This document shows positions 36,756-49,220 of a stretch of DNA of 64,000 nucleotides, piece by piece (position 1 is the stretch's first letter; each line of letters begins with the position of its first letter). Under the pieces are notes generated by a model. It had not been told where the DNA came from and made no database searches. It was given only the letters and a program-made list of their open reading frames with translations. Position numbers and translations under genes: made by a program. The DNA is taken from contig CM065168.1 of the NCBI GenBank assembly GCA_033026295.1, forward strand, positions 22,545,306 to 22,609,305, read 5' to 3'. This DNA comes from Channa striata. Taxonomy: Eukaryota > Chordata > Actinopteri > Anabantiformes > Channidae.

Positions 36756-37295
36756 CGTTTTTCCACCACATGGTAGCAGCTCAACTTGTCTAAGCCTCGC
36801 AAATACACCATGCTACTAAACTCTATGTGTGCTTTGAGATTTAAAATAAAATTAAAGCAAACAAGTCAAGTTAAATGCACCTTTAACAAAAACAAGAAGA
36901 AACTAAAGTAGTTTACTGGGAGACTGGATGCGGATCGGTCATTCACACAATTCAGAGTTTGGTAAAAGTTGTGGACCTTGTAATGTCGAGCCGAGGTAGA
37001 GACGAGGTGGAACACTGCAGACTGCTGATGAGAGAAAAACACTACCACAGCGTCACCTTTAAGCAACCACCAACATCATCGTGTTGTCTGTACTTTCCCA
37101 AACTCTTCAGCCTCTTCTGAAGCAAACAGCCACATATCGAGAATCAAGACCAGCGTTTCCTTCTTTGTATCTGTGTGTTGAAAACGGCGTCACGGCAGTT
37201 TCATGCGTCACTGCTATGACGAGCAAGGGGGGTCCTACATCTGCAGTGGAAAACCAAAGCGAGGCGTGTCGAGCTGGTAACACGATGGAAAAACC
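36756..37295. mobile_element. Non-autonomous DNA transposon (MITE) with terminal inverted repeats
   Basis: The left end starts CGTTTTTCCACCACATGGTA and continues GCAGCTCAACTTG; the right end reads GCGAGGCGTGTCGAGCTGGT and closes with AACACGATGGAAAAACC. Read on the other strand, the right end repeats the left over about 45 bases with scattered differences. This is the widespread fish element whose ends read 'GTTTTTCCAT...GTACCAGCTCGAC'. About 540 bases, no transposase frame inside. A target-site duplication is not clear: AATA occurs just outside both ends but offset by one base or so. Superfamily left open. Confidence 0.72.
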
Positions 37296-39153
37296 AAATA
37301 ACCTTCGAATATAAAGCTTTGTTTGTTGCTTGTTTGTTGCTTAAGCTGGCCGCCACCGCCGTCATCCTGTAGCTAATGACGCCGACCTCCTGATGACACA
37401 GACAGCTGCAGTCTCTCTTCAAGGTGTGCATTCTTATTTTGATGTCAACCAGGCCTCCACCTGCCACAGCTCACGACTGACTGAGCTCATGATTAACTTT
37501 AATACTTTTTTTATCTTCTGAACCTCTGCTCACAACAATGCTTCCCACTGAGGCAATAACAATTTCTCGGAGAAGTTGCACTCCTCATGATTCAAAATCA
37601 TAAACCCAGCATGTGTCAATGAGGATCCAACCCCTGATTTTTGCAAAGATGAATAAAACAGGTTGCGAGGAAATAGGCAGAGGATGCCCAATTAAAGAAA
37701 TTGTTATTGTGAAATAGCGCTGGATCTCATCTGGATTTTGCTTCAGTAACTATCCCATTCCAGCTTAAATGATCTATATGAGCAGCGGAGAGAGAAGGAA
37801 AGGGATGTTTATATGTGTGTGGGAGGGTGTGTTCGTTACAAGATGGAGAGAGATGGAGCAATACAATTTATTCCTTAAGTGAGGTAAAGGCCATATTGCC
37901 TACCATTAACAGAGCAGAACGTCGGCACGGGCTGATAATTAAGTAATCCATGAGAGCATGAGCAATATAGGACAATCACTAACACCCTCTGCTCCTTTGC
38001 CACATCAAGCCACTCACTGTTTTTTTTTTTTCCCCTCCAACATCATTTTATATTATGCTGGAAAATATTATTGCATTGTGATTTGAAACTGCTGCTACGG
38101 AGGGAAATGTTCTGCTCTCAGCTCCAAACTAATGATTCCAGTGAGATGAACTCATTTCAAACACGCGTGTCGTCTGTCACACTGTTGTGATTCGCTGCCT
38201 TTGCAAACTTTAGGTAACATTTGGAGAAGCTGGTTTTTGGCTCATAGTTAAAACAATGGCCTGGATGAATCACAGGATTTACCAACATTTGCATCTTATT
38301 TGAAGGACTACGGACAGTTTTGTATTATAAATAATATAAATAATAGGGTTTCCTACCTTTTTAAATGCATGCACGTCTTTAAGATAACATCTTTTATTGT
38401 ATTATTAAGACAAAGATTATATATAATTATTTCAATCCATAATTTTCAAGTCATGATCATTTTTCTATGGATATTGTATACGCTTCCAACAATAATAAAA
38501 ATTGGTAGTATTAAACACATAATGAAGTGAATTCAATTGTATATCCACTTACAAACCAACTCTCAGAAAACGACTTTCTCTATAGACAAAACTTTCACAC
38601 ATAAGTGCAGGTGTTTTACCCTCAGCAGATGACAGATGTAAAAACCGATACACTTTTTAATTTTTATTTTTTTACTTTAAAGCCACACTGTGAGCAAAAT
38701 GACTTAAATGAACGTCTTTACACAGTTACTGCCTGTGTAGAACACAGTCAAACAGAAAGGGCAGAGGGTCAACGTGGTACAGTACTGAGTGTACAAGGCA
38801 GAAGAAAGGGGCTGATAATGGACACAGCTGTTAACCGTGTCACTCATTTCAGAGAAAAGCAAAACCTCAGCGAAAGCAGATTCACGAGGCTCCTGCAAAA
38901 AGTCACGTGTTCCTCTTTTAGACATCTAACAATTTGCCATCAACTCTCTGCGCTTTGCCGGATGGTGGCTAAACACTTAATTAAAAACCTGTGTTTGTTT
39001 CTTTGTTTTTTTAATGAATTACCGAGCGCAGTCAGTTTTTTCAACAGCAATTTGTAAATAGATTCTTCAGCAAATGGTATATTTCATTAAAAGAGGAAAT
39101 TATACAAGTGTTTTAGATAATACAAAAACAAAAAGCAGCGTATCTGGGGAATA

Positions 39154-39167
39154 ACACACACACACAC
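39154..39167 (+). repeat. Short (AC)7 microsatellite
   Basis: An AC run of 14 bases. Confidence 0.85.
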
Positions 39168-41438
39168 GTCTACATCACAGGTGCTTATGCGTCTTTCAAA
39201 TCGACATCTCATTTTACATTTCATCATGATGGTCCAGTTGCCGCTGAAATATTTATTCAGATTGCAATTTACAACAGTGCACAATGTATGCCAGCAGTCT
39301 ATATCATCCATCTCCCTGCTTGTCCAAATGCATTTCCTTAGTCTCTTAAAAGAAATTGAATCATGGGAGGTTTAGGACAAGACTCTTTTTCTTTTTTTTC
39401 TTTTTTTTTGCTTCCTAACAAACGGTAACATTTTAATTCTTGTTCCATCCCTCAAGACTGAAAATACAATTTCATGATCACCTCGCTGCTAGAGCAATGT
39501 TTAATAATTCCCAATTATGCATCCAGGCACCTAGTCCCCAGCATGAGCCCCACCATGCAGCCTGAACAGCAGCTGGCCCGCTGCTCTGTGTGTGTTCAGT
39601 CACCTTGATATCATCAACGAGCGTGTTCCCCGCATCTTAGCAGGTTACAACACTGGGACCTATGCTGCTGTATTAATAATAAAGCATGGTATTGTCCAGG
39701 AGGGAGTTGACTCTTTTCTCTAATTTGTTACGCAGTTTACCCAAACACGGAGCGTGGAGCCTTTCAGGCCCTGCGTGTGGCGGATGCAACGGCGCCCAGG
39801 GACGACTTGCACTCATTGCAGGAAGAAGATGCACTCGCCGCGCAAGGGAAGAGCGACGGGTTTAAACGTGCCCGTGTTGACGTGTTTCCAAAGTGGCTCG
39901 TCGTCACTTTGGTTGCTCCGCTGTTGTTAGTTTTCATCTTTTAGTCCACATTCGCTTCACAGTAATTCATGAATACTTATTTTATCTGGAAATGCACTTC
40001 TCAAACTCGTGCCACGACTATTAGCGGCGGTAATTTGAGGTGTGAAGTGAACGTACTGCTGAAGAGTTTAGTTACACACCCTCCAGGCTGCTGAGTTACC
40101 TGGTTGACATTTGGCTTTGGATAAAATTGGATATCAACATGCTGAAATGACAAGAATATGGTTCAAGTCAAACATCTTGAAGGGTGTTGGCGTGTTAAAC
40201 AAACCTGTCTCTCTTTCCCTTTGCCTCCTTGCCTTGCGGCTGGAATAATTTGGTGTGTTTCGGGAGCTATTTATCATCTTCATGTGTCTCATGGAATGTG
40301 GTGGTAGAGGAAGTGTTGAATTTTTTTTTTTATTTTAAAGGGGCATGGCACCATTAATTATACTTTATTGTGCACAAATTGACATAGTTTTGTTGGTTTA
40401 TGTTATTCAAGATTTTCAGAACAAAATTCTTATCATAAGTAAAACTTACGTTGCCCTTTGCTCAAATGTACCAGTTTTGCTTTGGCTGTGTATGTACAGC
40501 TGTAGTGACATCCACAAGAGCAGATCTCAGGGAAGCTAATGGCACAGGTTCATCAGTAAGTTGATTTGATTTTTGCCATTAGTGAATCATTTCTGCAGAT
40601 CTGTGTTAAATAAAAACAGCAACAATATCTTTCTACCCGTACCTGACTCCATCTGTCCTTGTGCTGTTTGATCTGTCTGTCACTTTTGTAACAATTCACA
40701 TTATTACACATGGAAATTGTATGTAGGTTAAAATTCATTCATCTGTTTTGTATTTATCTAACACTTCTGTTAATAAGTTTAGTTTGTATTTGCCACTGAA
40801 ACAAATGAGTGACATTTATGATATACTATATACAGTAAAAGCTGACAAATGTAATGCAGGGCTCAAGTAGCTGGATTTTGTGCAGTAGTGAAGTATCGTA
40901 GTTGTGTAAATGTGTGTTTTATGTATGTGCACTGGGACTCTTCTACATGCTATGGGGGCATTAGCATTTTCAAATATAAGATATGTGTCATATTCCTAGG
41001 AGGGGATCAACAAGTAAAGAGATTCAAATTTAAAATAAAAGAGCAAACAAAAGGAGTGCGACCAACAAGCCGTAGTGAACCCATTTATTCTCTCAGCTGA
41101 TAGTGAACTTTGGAGGAGGATGTGTTTCGCTGCCGTGTTTGAATTTTTTTTTCTTTGCTCAGTGTGTCTTCTGCATTTCCTTCCTGCTCTTTGTTCCTAC
41201 TGCTAAACATATCTGTAAGTCACCCTGGGTGTCGCAACGGGACGCTCTCTCACCCTCCAGCAAGGCGTCATATCAGGCGATCGCCTCTGCGCATGTTGTG
41301 TAACACGCAAAGACATTAGTGAATATTAGCCAAGACACCAGCATATGTCAGCGATGCTTTCTCTGCCTTTCCAAGTCAGTCTTAATGCATGAGTCCTAAT
41401 GAAAGGGAGTGTATGTGGGAGAGAGGGACCCCACCTGA

Positions 41439-41463
41439 ACACACACACACACACACACACACA
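41439..41463 (+). repeat. (AC)12 microsatellite
   Basis: An uninterrupted AC run of about 25 bases. Confidence 0.95.
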
Positions 41464-43171
41464 GCACATGAGCATCACTGCATTACACAATGAAGCTATT
41501 CAGGAACGAAAATATCTCACTGTGACCGGGCACTTACAACACAGCGCAGTTCACTACTTTGTTTTCTTTGTGTTCCTTTTTTTTCTTTGCGTGTCACCTT
41601 TAATACCGCAGGCCCCCTCCATATGGAAGCAAGCTCAAAATTTGTGATTGCAGGTTACGTGGAGGTCAAAAGTCTGATCAGAACCATGTGTTGTGAACAT
41701 TATGTGTACATTTTTCACGTCAGTCCTTGTGGAAATCAGTTGTTGCGCTGACCCACCCGTGTGCTCCCAAAAACTTGGGAAGCATATTTATGAGCTTACT
41801 GTACACTCGCATGGCATTCGAACATGACGGGCAGGGAGAGCATTGCTCTGCTGAAAACCCAACGAGTAAACTATGTTTTTGATCTACTTCAAACTTCCTT
41901 TATCATTTACCACATCAGTGTTTCTTGTGAACAGTGTGATCTTTAATAATTCATATTTAATAACTGTCTAACATTGCTTGTCAAAACCTAATGCTTCTTC
42001 ATGTTAAGCAGCAGGGATTCGATGACATTTTTGATTCATTTCACTCACATTTCCTGAAAAGATCTGAAACCTAAAACCAAAGCTGCGTTTTTTTTTTTAC
42101 CGAGCACAGCAGCTTAGTGCAGCAGGAAACAAGAAAGTGATCGTGTACAGTGTGTGTAGAGGAGATCAAGAGTGTGTGCACACATGTCTCGGCATGTGTG
42201 TGTGCCGGCGTGCATGGCCACGCAGGCCTGTTCAAAGCAATCTCTCTCCGTATGGTGTCGTGTGCCGCGAGTGGGTCAACTTGCAGCACAACTCTGGAGA
42301 GGGGGATTTTCTCCACCTATTGTCTGTCCACAGAGCCTGCGGAGAGAGCCTGCCGCTTTCAGGGCATCACTGCCAGCCCCTAATATGGCAAATGAATGCA
42401 TGAGCGAATACAAGGGTGAATAACTGAATGAATAACCAATGACAATTTACATAATTGCACATAGGGTATGTATTTTCTCACATTCAAGGTGCCATTTGCA
42501 TATTCACACTATAGAAATTATTCAGTCAATACTATAGATCCATCATGTAAATACCAATCCTTTGAATTAACTGAAAACAGGCAAAGCAGAACTCAAACAA
42601 TAATAATTTTAATGATGTTTTGTGCCCTCGGGGAGAATCTGGTCGCTGGAGCCATTGCTGTTGGAGTAAGTGTGATCCAAAAAATTTAGCTGTGAAGTGT
42701 TTGCTTAGCAGGTGAACGTCGGGAAGTAAAATCAAAAGGGAACCACATCTTCAGCGTGTTTTCTCCTTCTTTTTCTCGTCTTCTTTCTTCTTTCGCCTTC
42801 AGCACTGATCTCAGCTCAAACAAACCATCCATTTCAAATGTCAAAGGGTCTTTGTTTCACACATGTGATCACAGTTTGCAGAAACTCCCCGCAAATTGTC
42901 GCCACTGTCTTGCTGCATCATTTGAAGTGCTATTTTCCCTCATGTCACTCTCCTTTGTGATCAAGATAGACACGGTTTGTGCGCACCGAGGTCTTTTGAA
43001 GTATTCAAAAGCGTCACTATCACTCCACGTTCCTTTTGTTGTTGTTGTAGGTAGGATAAGAGGCCAGTTAACCTTCACATCACTTGGCTTGAGAATGAAT
43101 CCAGGTTTGGTGGTGGTGGTGGTGAGCGAGGGAGAGGGGCGGATAAAGAGGGAAAAGGTGGCTAAAGAGTA

Positions 43172-43174
<3 letters not shown>

Positions 43175-43205
<31 letters not shown>
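43175..43205 (+). repeat. (TG)15 microsatellite
   Basis: An uninterrupted TG run of about 31 bases; the only long one in the window with TG on the plus strand. Confidence 0.95.
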
Positions 43206-43206
<1 letters not shown>

Positions 43207-43707
43207 GACCTGGTTACCCTTCACCTTTTGTCTCGCTGTGTGGTGCCGTTGTGAGTGCTTGAAGGAGGACATGTGAAGAGCCGGACTCTGGCCAGCAGAA
43301 TGGCACCCCTGCCTGGGCTTTCACAACCCCCCCTCCCCTCTCTCCATTGGTCCGTCTTCCTGGCCTACAGCTAAAAACACATATTTTCTCTGTTGGGGGC
43401 ATTAGAGCAGAGGGGAATCAAACACATCAAAAAGCCCACGGATGGAGTATGCAGTCGTGTTTGACCAGGTCAGTCGGTGTTGTTAGATTTTACACGGCTC
43501 TGAAGAACGGCTTCCTCACTTCCCTCAATCATCTCATTTTGTAGCTCGCAAAATTCAAACCTTTACGCCTCATTTTGCTTGTCATACTTAAATTTCTCTT
43601 GTTTGTCAGCCATAATTCAGCATCTCATGAATTAGTCATGAGAATAACTGCTTTCATTTAGAGGCTTTAACCTGTACAAAAATCCTCCTTGGCTGATTTG
43701 GCGGTAG

Positions 43708-43722
43708 CACACACACACACAC
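43708..43722 (+). repeat. Short (CA)7 microsatellite
   Basis: A CA run of about 15 bases. Confidence 0.85.
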
Positions 43723-43823
43723 ATATTCGGTTGGTGCTGCGGGCAGGAAGCGTAGAGCCATGGTAGATTTGCAGCGCTCTGTCCACATATGTAAATGAGA
43801 TGGCCTGGAGTCCTGAGCGGAGA

Positions 43824-43845
43824 GGGGGTGGGGGGGCGTGGGGGG
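43824..43845 (+). other. Potential G-quadruplex motif
   Basis: Runs of five, seven and six G separated by T and CGT. The run of seven can supply two G3 tracts, so the canonical four-tract, short-loop pattern is met. No function is implied by position alone. Confidence 0.5.
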
Positions 43846-46064
43846 TTGCCTGATCACTGTCCACCACATTAAGCACCACTCGTTGCGTCCCGCTCACATG
43901 CACAATCATCTCATCATATGCAAAACAGAAGCCTTCCAGTGAGAAAAAACAACAACAGCCGCACTAATGAAACACTTGCTTTTAATGTGCCTCTGAGTAG
44001 CGTGTCATCTGGTGAAGATGGAAAGAGGCTGTATTTTAAAAGCAGTGTTATCAAAGCGCAGAGTGACTGAACATGAACCTTCGCACGCAGGTTGTGGCGT
44101 GATGTAGATGGTTCAAGGATGATTCTGGTGTTTCAGTGAAGACTTTATGAAAATCAAACATAAATCTATCGGCCCTGAGAACATGTAATGTTGACTAGCA
44201 CAGCAAAAAACAGGAGCATGTGTTGGTGACAACTGGTTTGAACATTTACACACATAATTATAAGCCATTTGAGTGTTACAGTGCAGAAGTGAAACTGCAG
44301 CTGTTGTGTGCATGTACGACCACAGTCCTTTTAATAAGTCAAAGCCCATCCAGGACAGGGGTCTGTGGAATGCTTCCGATGGGACCGTCTTCTTGTAAAA
44401 ATCCACCCCAGTGCAAAGCAGATATAGAATTTGGTGAGAGCAAACCATATCCGGATTTGGAGGAATTGTGGTTTAACTGCACGTCTTTTGACATGATGAT
44501 GTATGATAATAAAGACTTGGTAACCTTCCACTGGTGACTCCAGCTGGTCATATTCAGTGTCTCATGAGACGTCATTTTTAATGTTCAGTCAAGATAAGCA
44601 GCTGTTAAACGTTATTTAAATATTTATTTTTGATCATGTTTTGTGTCTTGTGTTTTTATCCAAGATGGCAGTTTTCAAACCATAACCAAGTGCTTAAAGT
44701 TGCCTAACATATCGATTTTATTTCAATATGTGGTTTTCTTCAATGCAGCGTGTATCTATCTTCTGATCCACATCAACTAATCTTTACACACAGTCAAACT
44801 AGGCTCTCATAACTTACCATGTGATTTTTACTCGTATTACTCTATTAAAAACATCCAGGACGGTTATTATCCATATTTGACAAATCTTGGCTTCCAGTCA
44901 CTAGGTTTCTGTAAGTTGGATAAGATGTTGTTCTTTGTAATAAACTCTCTTGAGGCACAGGGACAGCGTTGGCTCACCGACACTTTTGAACAAACAAAAG
45001 CGCTTCTACTGTAGACTGACGCAAAAGCCCTTGTCAACCCGATTTCCACTGCAGAACTTCTCTGCTAGCAGTAATACTCCAACCTTTAATTGGATCGAAG
45101 TCTCTGAAGAAAGTGAAAAAAATAAAAATTGCTTTAGCTTCCATTTGTGGATATTGTAGAATATTGGAAAACCAATTAAACACATGACCAGCGTACACTT
45201 TACCAGAACGTTTAGTAGCAATATTCTGCAGATGTACATGTTTATTAAAAATAACAGTTTTGTTGATGTAGTGTGTCCAGATTAATATGTCATTAGGTTG
45301 AAATGACGAAATTGTCCTCAAGACCACAACCTTGATGAATTATGGAAATGTAGTTATGCACAAATGCTACTGGTGGACATCTCCGCTGCTTTGTCAACAC
45401 AATGCCATCACTTCTCGGTCCCCGTGACGCAGAATAGGAGGACTGACAGGACGGTGACCCTGCAGAGATCCTTCATTAGACTCGCAGTAATACCTCCAGA
45501 GATCGTGACGACGCCTCAGACTGTGGCAGCACATTAACGCCCCGCGTGTGTCAGTGACAAATACGACAAAAGCGACACTTCTAAGTAAGTACACGTGCAC
45601 TTCCCTAAGATTTACCCTCCCATGCACTCGGCAAACAAGCTCTGCTGAGGTTATTTACAGCAGCAGCGAGTTCTGCGGCGGTTAACACATTTGTACTCCC
45701 CGAATGCTTCATTTATTAAACTGTGTCGGCGCAATTTGTTCACTTAGCTACATGCCTACCTATTTGTTCCTTTACATGACAGGGTAGAGCTTCCTGTCAG
45801 GAGTGTTTTTGTTTCCTCTTAGTGTGCTCCCAGCATTTCAATGTGCTGAACACACAGAGCGCGCCCGGGCAGAGGAGGAAGCGTAGGGAAGGAGAGTAAG
45901 CCGAGTGAAGTAAACAACGCTTTGGCTCTTTAAATAAAACATTTGTTTGTGATTGAGGCTTCTTGATGTGAACAGCATGACCTGTTTTACTGGGAGTCTC
46001 TAAACAGCCAGCCCATCGCCCTCACAGACACAGATCCCAACTCTCTACCCACAGACCCAGGGCC

Positions 46065-46215
46065 TATTTATATTGCATGAGAACAAATTTTTTTGACAAC
46101 TTGAGTGATAGATTTGTACAAGGCCCAAATGTTTTCTTTTTCTGCAGAGGCCTCGTCTGAGTGACATAAATTGCTATTAATAAAAATTTTAACAATACAT
46201 GGCAAATGAGTTTTT
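46065..46215. promoter_or_regulatory. Candidate conserved non-coding element
   Basis: AT-rich unique sequence containing CTATTTATATTGCATGAGAA, GTGACATAAATTGCTATTAA and a TAACAATACATGGC segment, with no repeat or reading frame. Selected by eye; not tested for conservation. Confidence 0.28.
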
Positions 46216-47149
46216 TCTGTTAACATGGTATGAGCAGGAGCAAATGGGGCTTGTTGAGGGCTTCCTGGGAATAAGGGAGCTGTTAGTCAACATTTGAAGA
46301 GAGCAGGCTGGGGAGGAGAGAAAGCATGCGGCGCTGTGTTCTGTGAAATAACATGTTAACAACGGAGAAAACCAACTAACATCGTAAACCACTGTGATGC
46401 CAATTAATTCTTCATCTCTTAAATTCCCGCTATGGCTTTAACCGACCTGCAACGAGTTGGACTGATGTACGCTGAATGTATAAAATGGTAAAGACACATT
46501 TTCTCATTAATTGAATCCAGGTAAAAGCCAAGCGTTTTTCATTGATTTTCCAAGCGGGAGGTATTTGTATATAGGGAACACCAGTTTTATCCTACGATGA
46601 TGATCTTATATGGTTCTATATGTTTTTTTTCTGAAATCTGAGAGACGAATCTGAGAATGAATCAAATTACATCTCCTTTGTGTTTGGGTCAAAGTCTCTT
46701 TGGGCCAGTCAGTGCCACGCGAGTCCACATTATGCCAAAATCAGCCCAGCGTTGTTCCTGTTTAATGAAAGATGCTATCAGGTTGCAGTATGTGTTAAAT
46801 CCAGGATTTTTCAAGCTCAACCTACCAACAGTCAGGCTGCATCATTTCTTTTTCAAATCAATCAACATCATCCTCTAAGGCTTATCTTATTACAAAAGAG
46901 GCAATTTGGCATTTAAAAAACTTACTTTAATATAATTTTATCAAAGCTCAGTGTAAATTTTTTTTTATTATTCCTACCTATAAATCCTGTTCTGCTGCAA
47001 TTTTTTCAGTGCATGAAAAAATTCAGTTCATTTTCCAATTACTACCATGCTACAATTAAAATTTCATTCAAAACACATTCTTACAAAACTACAAATGTCT
47101 GCGTGTCCACTGCTCGTAGTGGTAAGGCATCAGTTTTTGTGTGTGATTT

Positions 47150-47168
47150 GGGTGGAACAACCCTTTAA
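47150..47168 (+). mobile_element. Possible terminus of a TTAA-type miniature transposon
   Basis: GGGTGGAACAACCCTTTAA matches the fish transposon-end pattern seen at 28267-28287 with a few differences. It is preceded by TGTGTGATTT, another word often seen just inside such ends. Confidence 0.35.
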
Positions 47169-47300
47169 TACTTCGTCTATCCAGTGTATATGCATAGTGA
47201 CAACAAAGACTCCTTTGTAACTTGACTTTTTATTTCTCAATCCCATCGTTCACTTCTTATTATTTAGTTTCGGTTCAGTCCTCATTAAAGGCTGGCTGTT

Positions 47301-47319
47301 CACACACACACACACACAC
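47301..47319 (+). repeat. (CA)9 microsatellite
   Basis: A CA run of 19 bases. A TC-rich run follows at 47368-47382. Confidence 0.92.
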
Positions 47320-49057
47320 CTCTGCATGAGGCAGACTGACAGCAGCGGACCAGGATTCCACAGTTGCCTCTCTCTCTCTCTCTATCTCCCTTCTTCGCAT
47401 TTCGACTCTCACTTTGTGCTGAAATAATTAACTGTGTGCATGTTTGAAGGCGGGATTACACTTGTCTAATTGTAGGGAGCGTTGTCATGGAGACTATCAG
47501 GCCATCGGTGAATAAACAGCCTTACTTGGCAGTGTTTGGCTAAAATGGGGCTTTGTGCAGATGTCAGACACAGATTTATGATGGTGAAACAGATTATATT
47601 TGGCAGAAAAATCAATGGGCTGACCACTCTGGACTGGCTGCTTATTTTGATAAACAGCTCTGTGGATGTAACCTGCCCAGAAGCGTGTCTCCTCATCTGT
47701 TTGCTCTGAAAGTGCGAATTAATGCAAAAGTTTTCTTTCCACAGCCGTGTGGTCAGGTTCTACTTCAAAGTTTTGCACAAATTTACCCCTTATTGCCACG
47801 AGGTTTATGAATATTTAGTGCTTTTCACAACATAATGTGATATAAACCATTAGAACTATATTAGTCTGATGAAGTTACTAAATGTGTTGAATAAAAGCTC
47901 TTTCCTTTAGGTGACTTGAAACCCATTCGACATTTAGTGAAATCGGACAGGGACATTAATCAAAGAAAATAAAACTGACTAATCTGTTCAGGTTTCAGTG
48001 TCTAACTGTAGGAAATCAGTGAAGACGTTGTCATATGTAATATCCCATAGTGAAGAATTCATGGAAATAATTTGCAGACATCTGGAAAGTAATACACTAG
48101 TTTTGTGAAGTTTTTTTTCTTAAATGACATTTTTATGACATCCAGAAGTCCAAAAGAAAAACACAATGCTCTATAATCTGATGACGATAATTGTTATACT
48201 GAAATTTTTATTTATTTTGGAGTGATGTTTATGCTCACTTGGCAAATGGAAGTTCAATATTCAATCACTTTCAGCTCTGTTTTTGATCCGTCCTAACTCA
48301 CGAGCGAAGTAGCGGAATCCTTTACCATGTCGTGACGGACCCACTGTACTGTGGGGTTGTCCTGCTGCTGAGAGTGCACAGCAGCGCGGGACACACCTGA
48401 GCCCAGTGTGTCTCACATATGAACCAGAGCAGGTTCAAACACTGAGGCAACATGAAGTGACTTAACAGCATCAACGCTTTAAAAGCGGGAAACAAACTGG
48501 TGTCTCTCATTTCAAGCCTTCTACGTCCGCTCCAACAGCCCAAACAGACTTAGCTGCTTTTAAAAAAGTATTGTGTTGCCACCAGCCAGCCAAGTTCCAA
48601 CAGGTGCATGGGGGAACAGATAGGATTTTTAATATTTCATTAATATTATTTTTTTTGTTTAGATTTACGTGCATAGAAAGTTGCAAAAGAATTTTCAGCT
48701 TGTGGAACCACTGAGTTTTACTTGGGATGTTTTGACACTGTTCATTGGCTCGTCACATAAATTAATACAAAAAAAAAAATTCTCGGTGAATGTTTGGCCA
48801 CGGAGGATCCACCAGGGGAGGGTAGGCCACGGTTTTGTCTGCATTTAAAAGAGCCTTTGAAACGGGACAGCCTATTTGCAATGCTGTTCAAGTGCAGCCT
48901 TTGAAGGATGCAACCCACAAATTCATACAGAGCTACAATCTAAAGTCTAACTTCCGGAAGACACTGACAACGTACAGCTGAGGTTAAAAGTCTACCAAGT
49001 TGTTAGCGCTCTGATCTTCGTCAGTACCCACTGTGACATCTGTGGCCACAAGGCATC

Positions 49058-49220
49058 TGCTGTAAACTCGTATACCTCCCATTTGACACCGTCTGTTTGA
49101 TCATAGCTCATTGCGCCCGTTCTGCCTGGGGGGGGGGCACCTGCCTCGTGTGTTTTTATATTTACATCTGAAGCAGACTGGTGCACACAGACACTATCTG
49201 CTGTTTAGCTTTTTGGTTTC
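49058..49220. repeat. Unclassified interspersed repeat, copy A
   Basis: Shares with copy B (51428-51560) an ordered set of words: a TATACCTCC/TATATCTCC segment, TTTGACACC-TCT-TTTGATCATA, a GCGCC word, an ACAGACTC/GCAGACTG-type word and TTTAGCTTT. The copies are in the same orientation, about 2.4 kb apart. The family is not recognised. Confidence 0.45.

Noticed and set aside
38605..39057. 150-codon plus-strand frame
   Set aside because: Low-similarity sequence with no motif and no splice signals of note.
42756..43208. 150-codon plus-strand frame ending in a valine-cysteine run
   Set aside because: The C-terminal end is only the translated TG microsatellite.
44113..44537. Overlapping frames of 105 and 111 codons on opposite strands
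   Set aside because: No domain or splice context; the two-strand overlap suggests chance.
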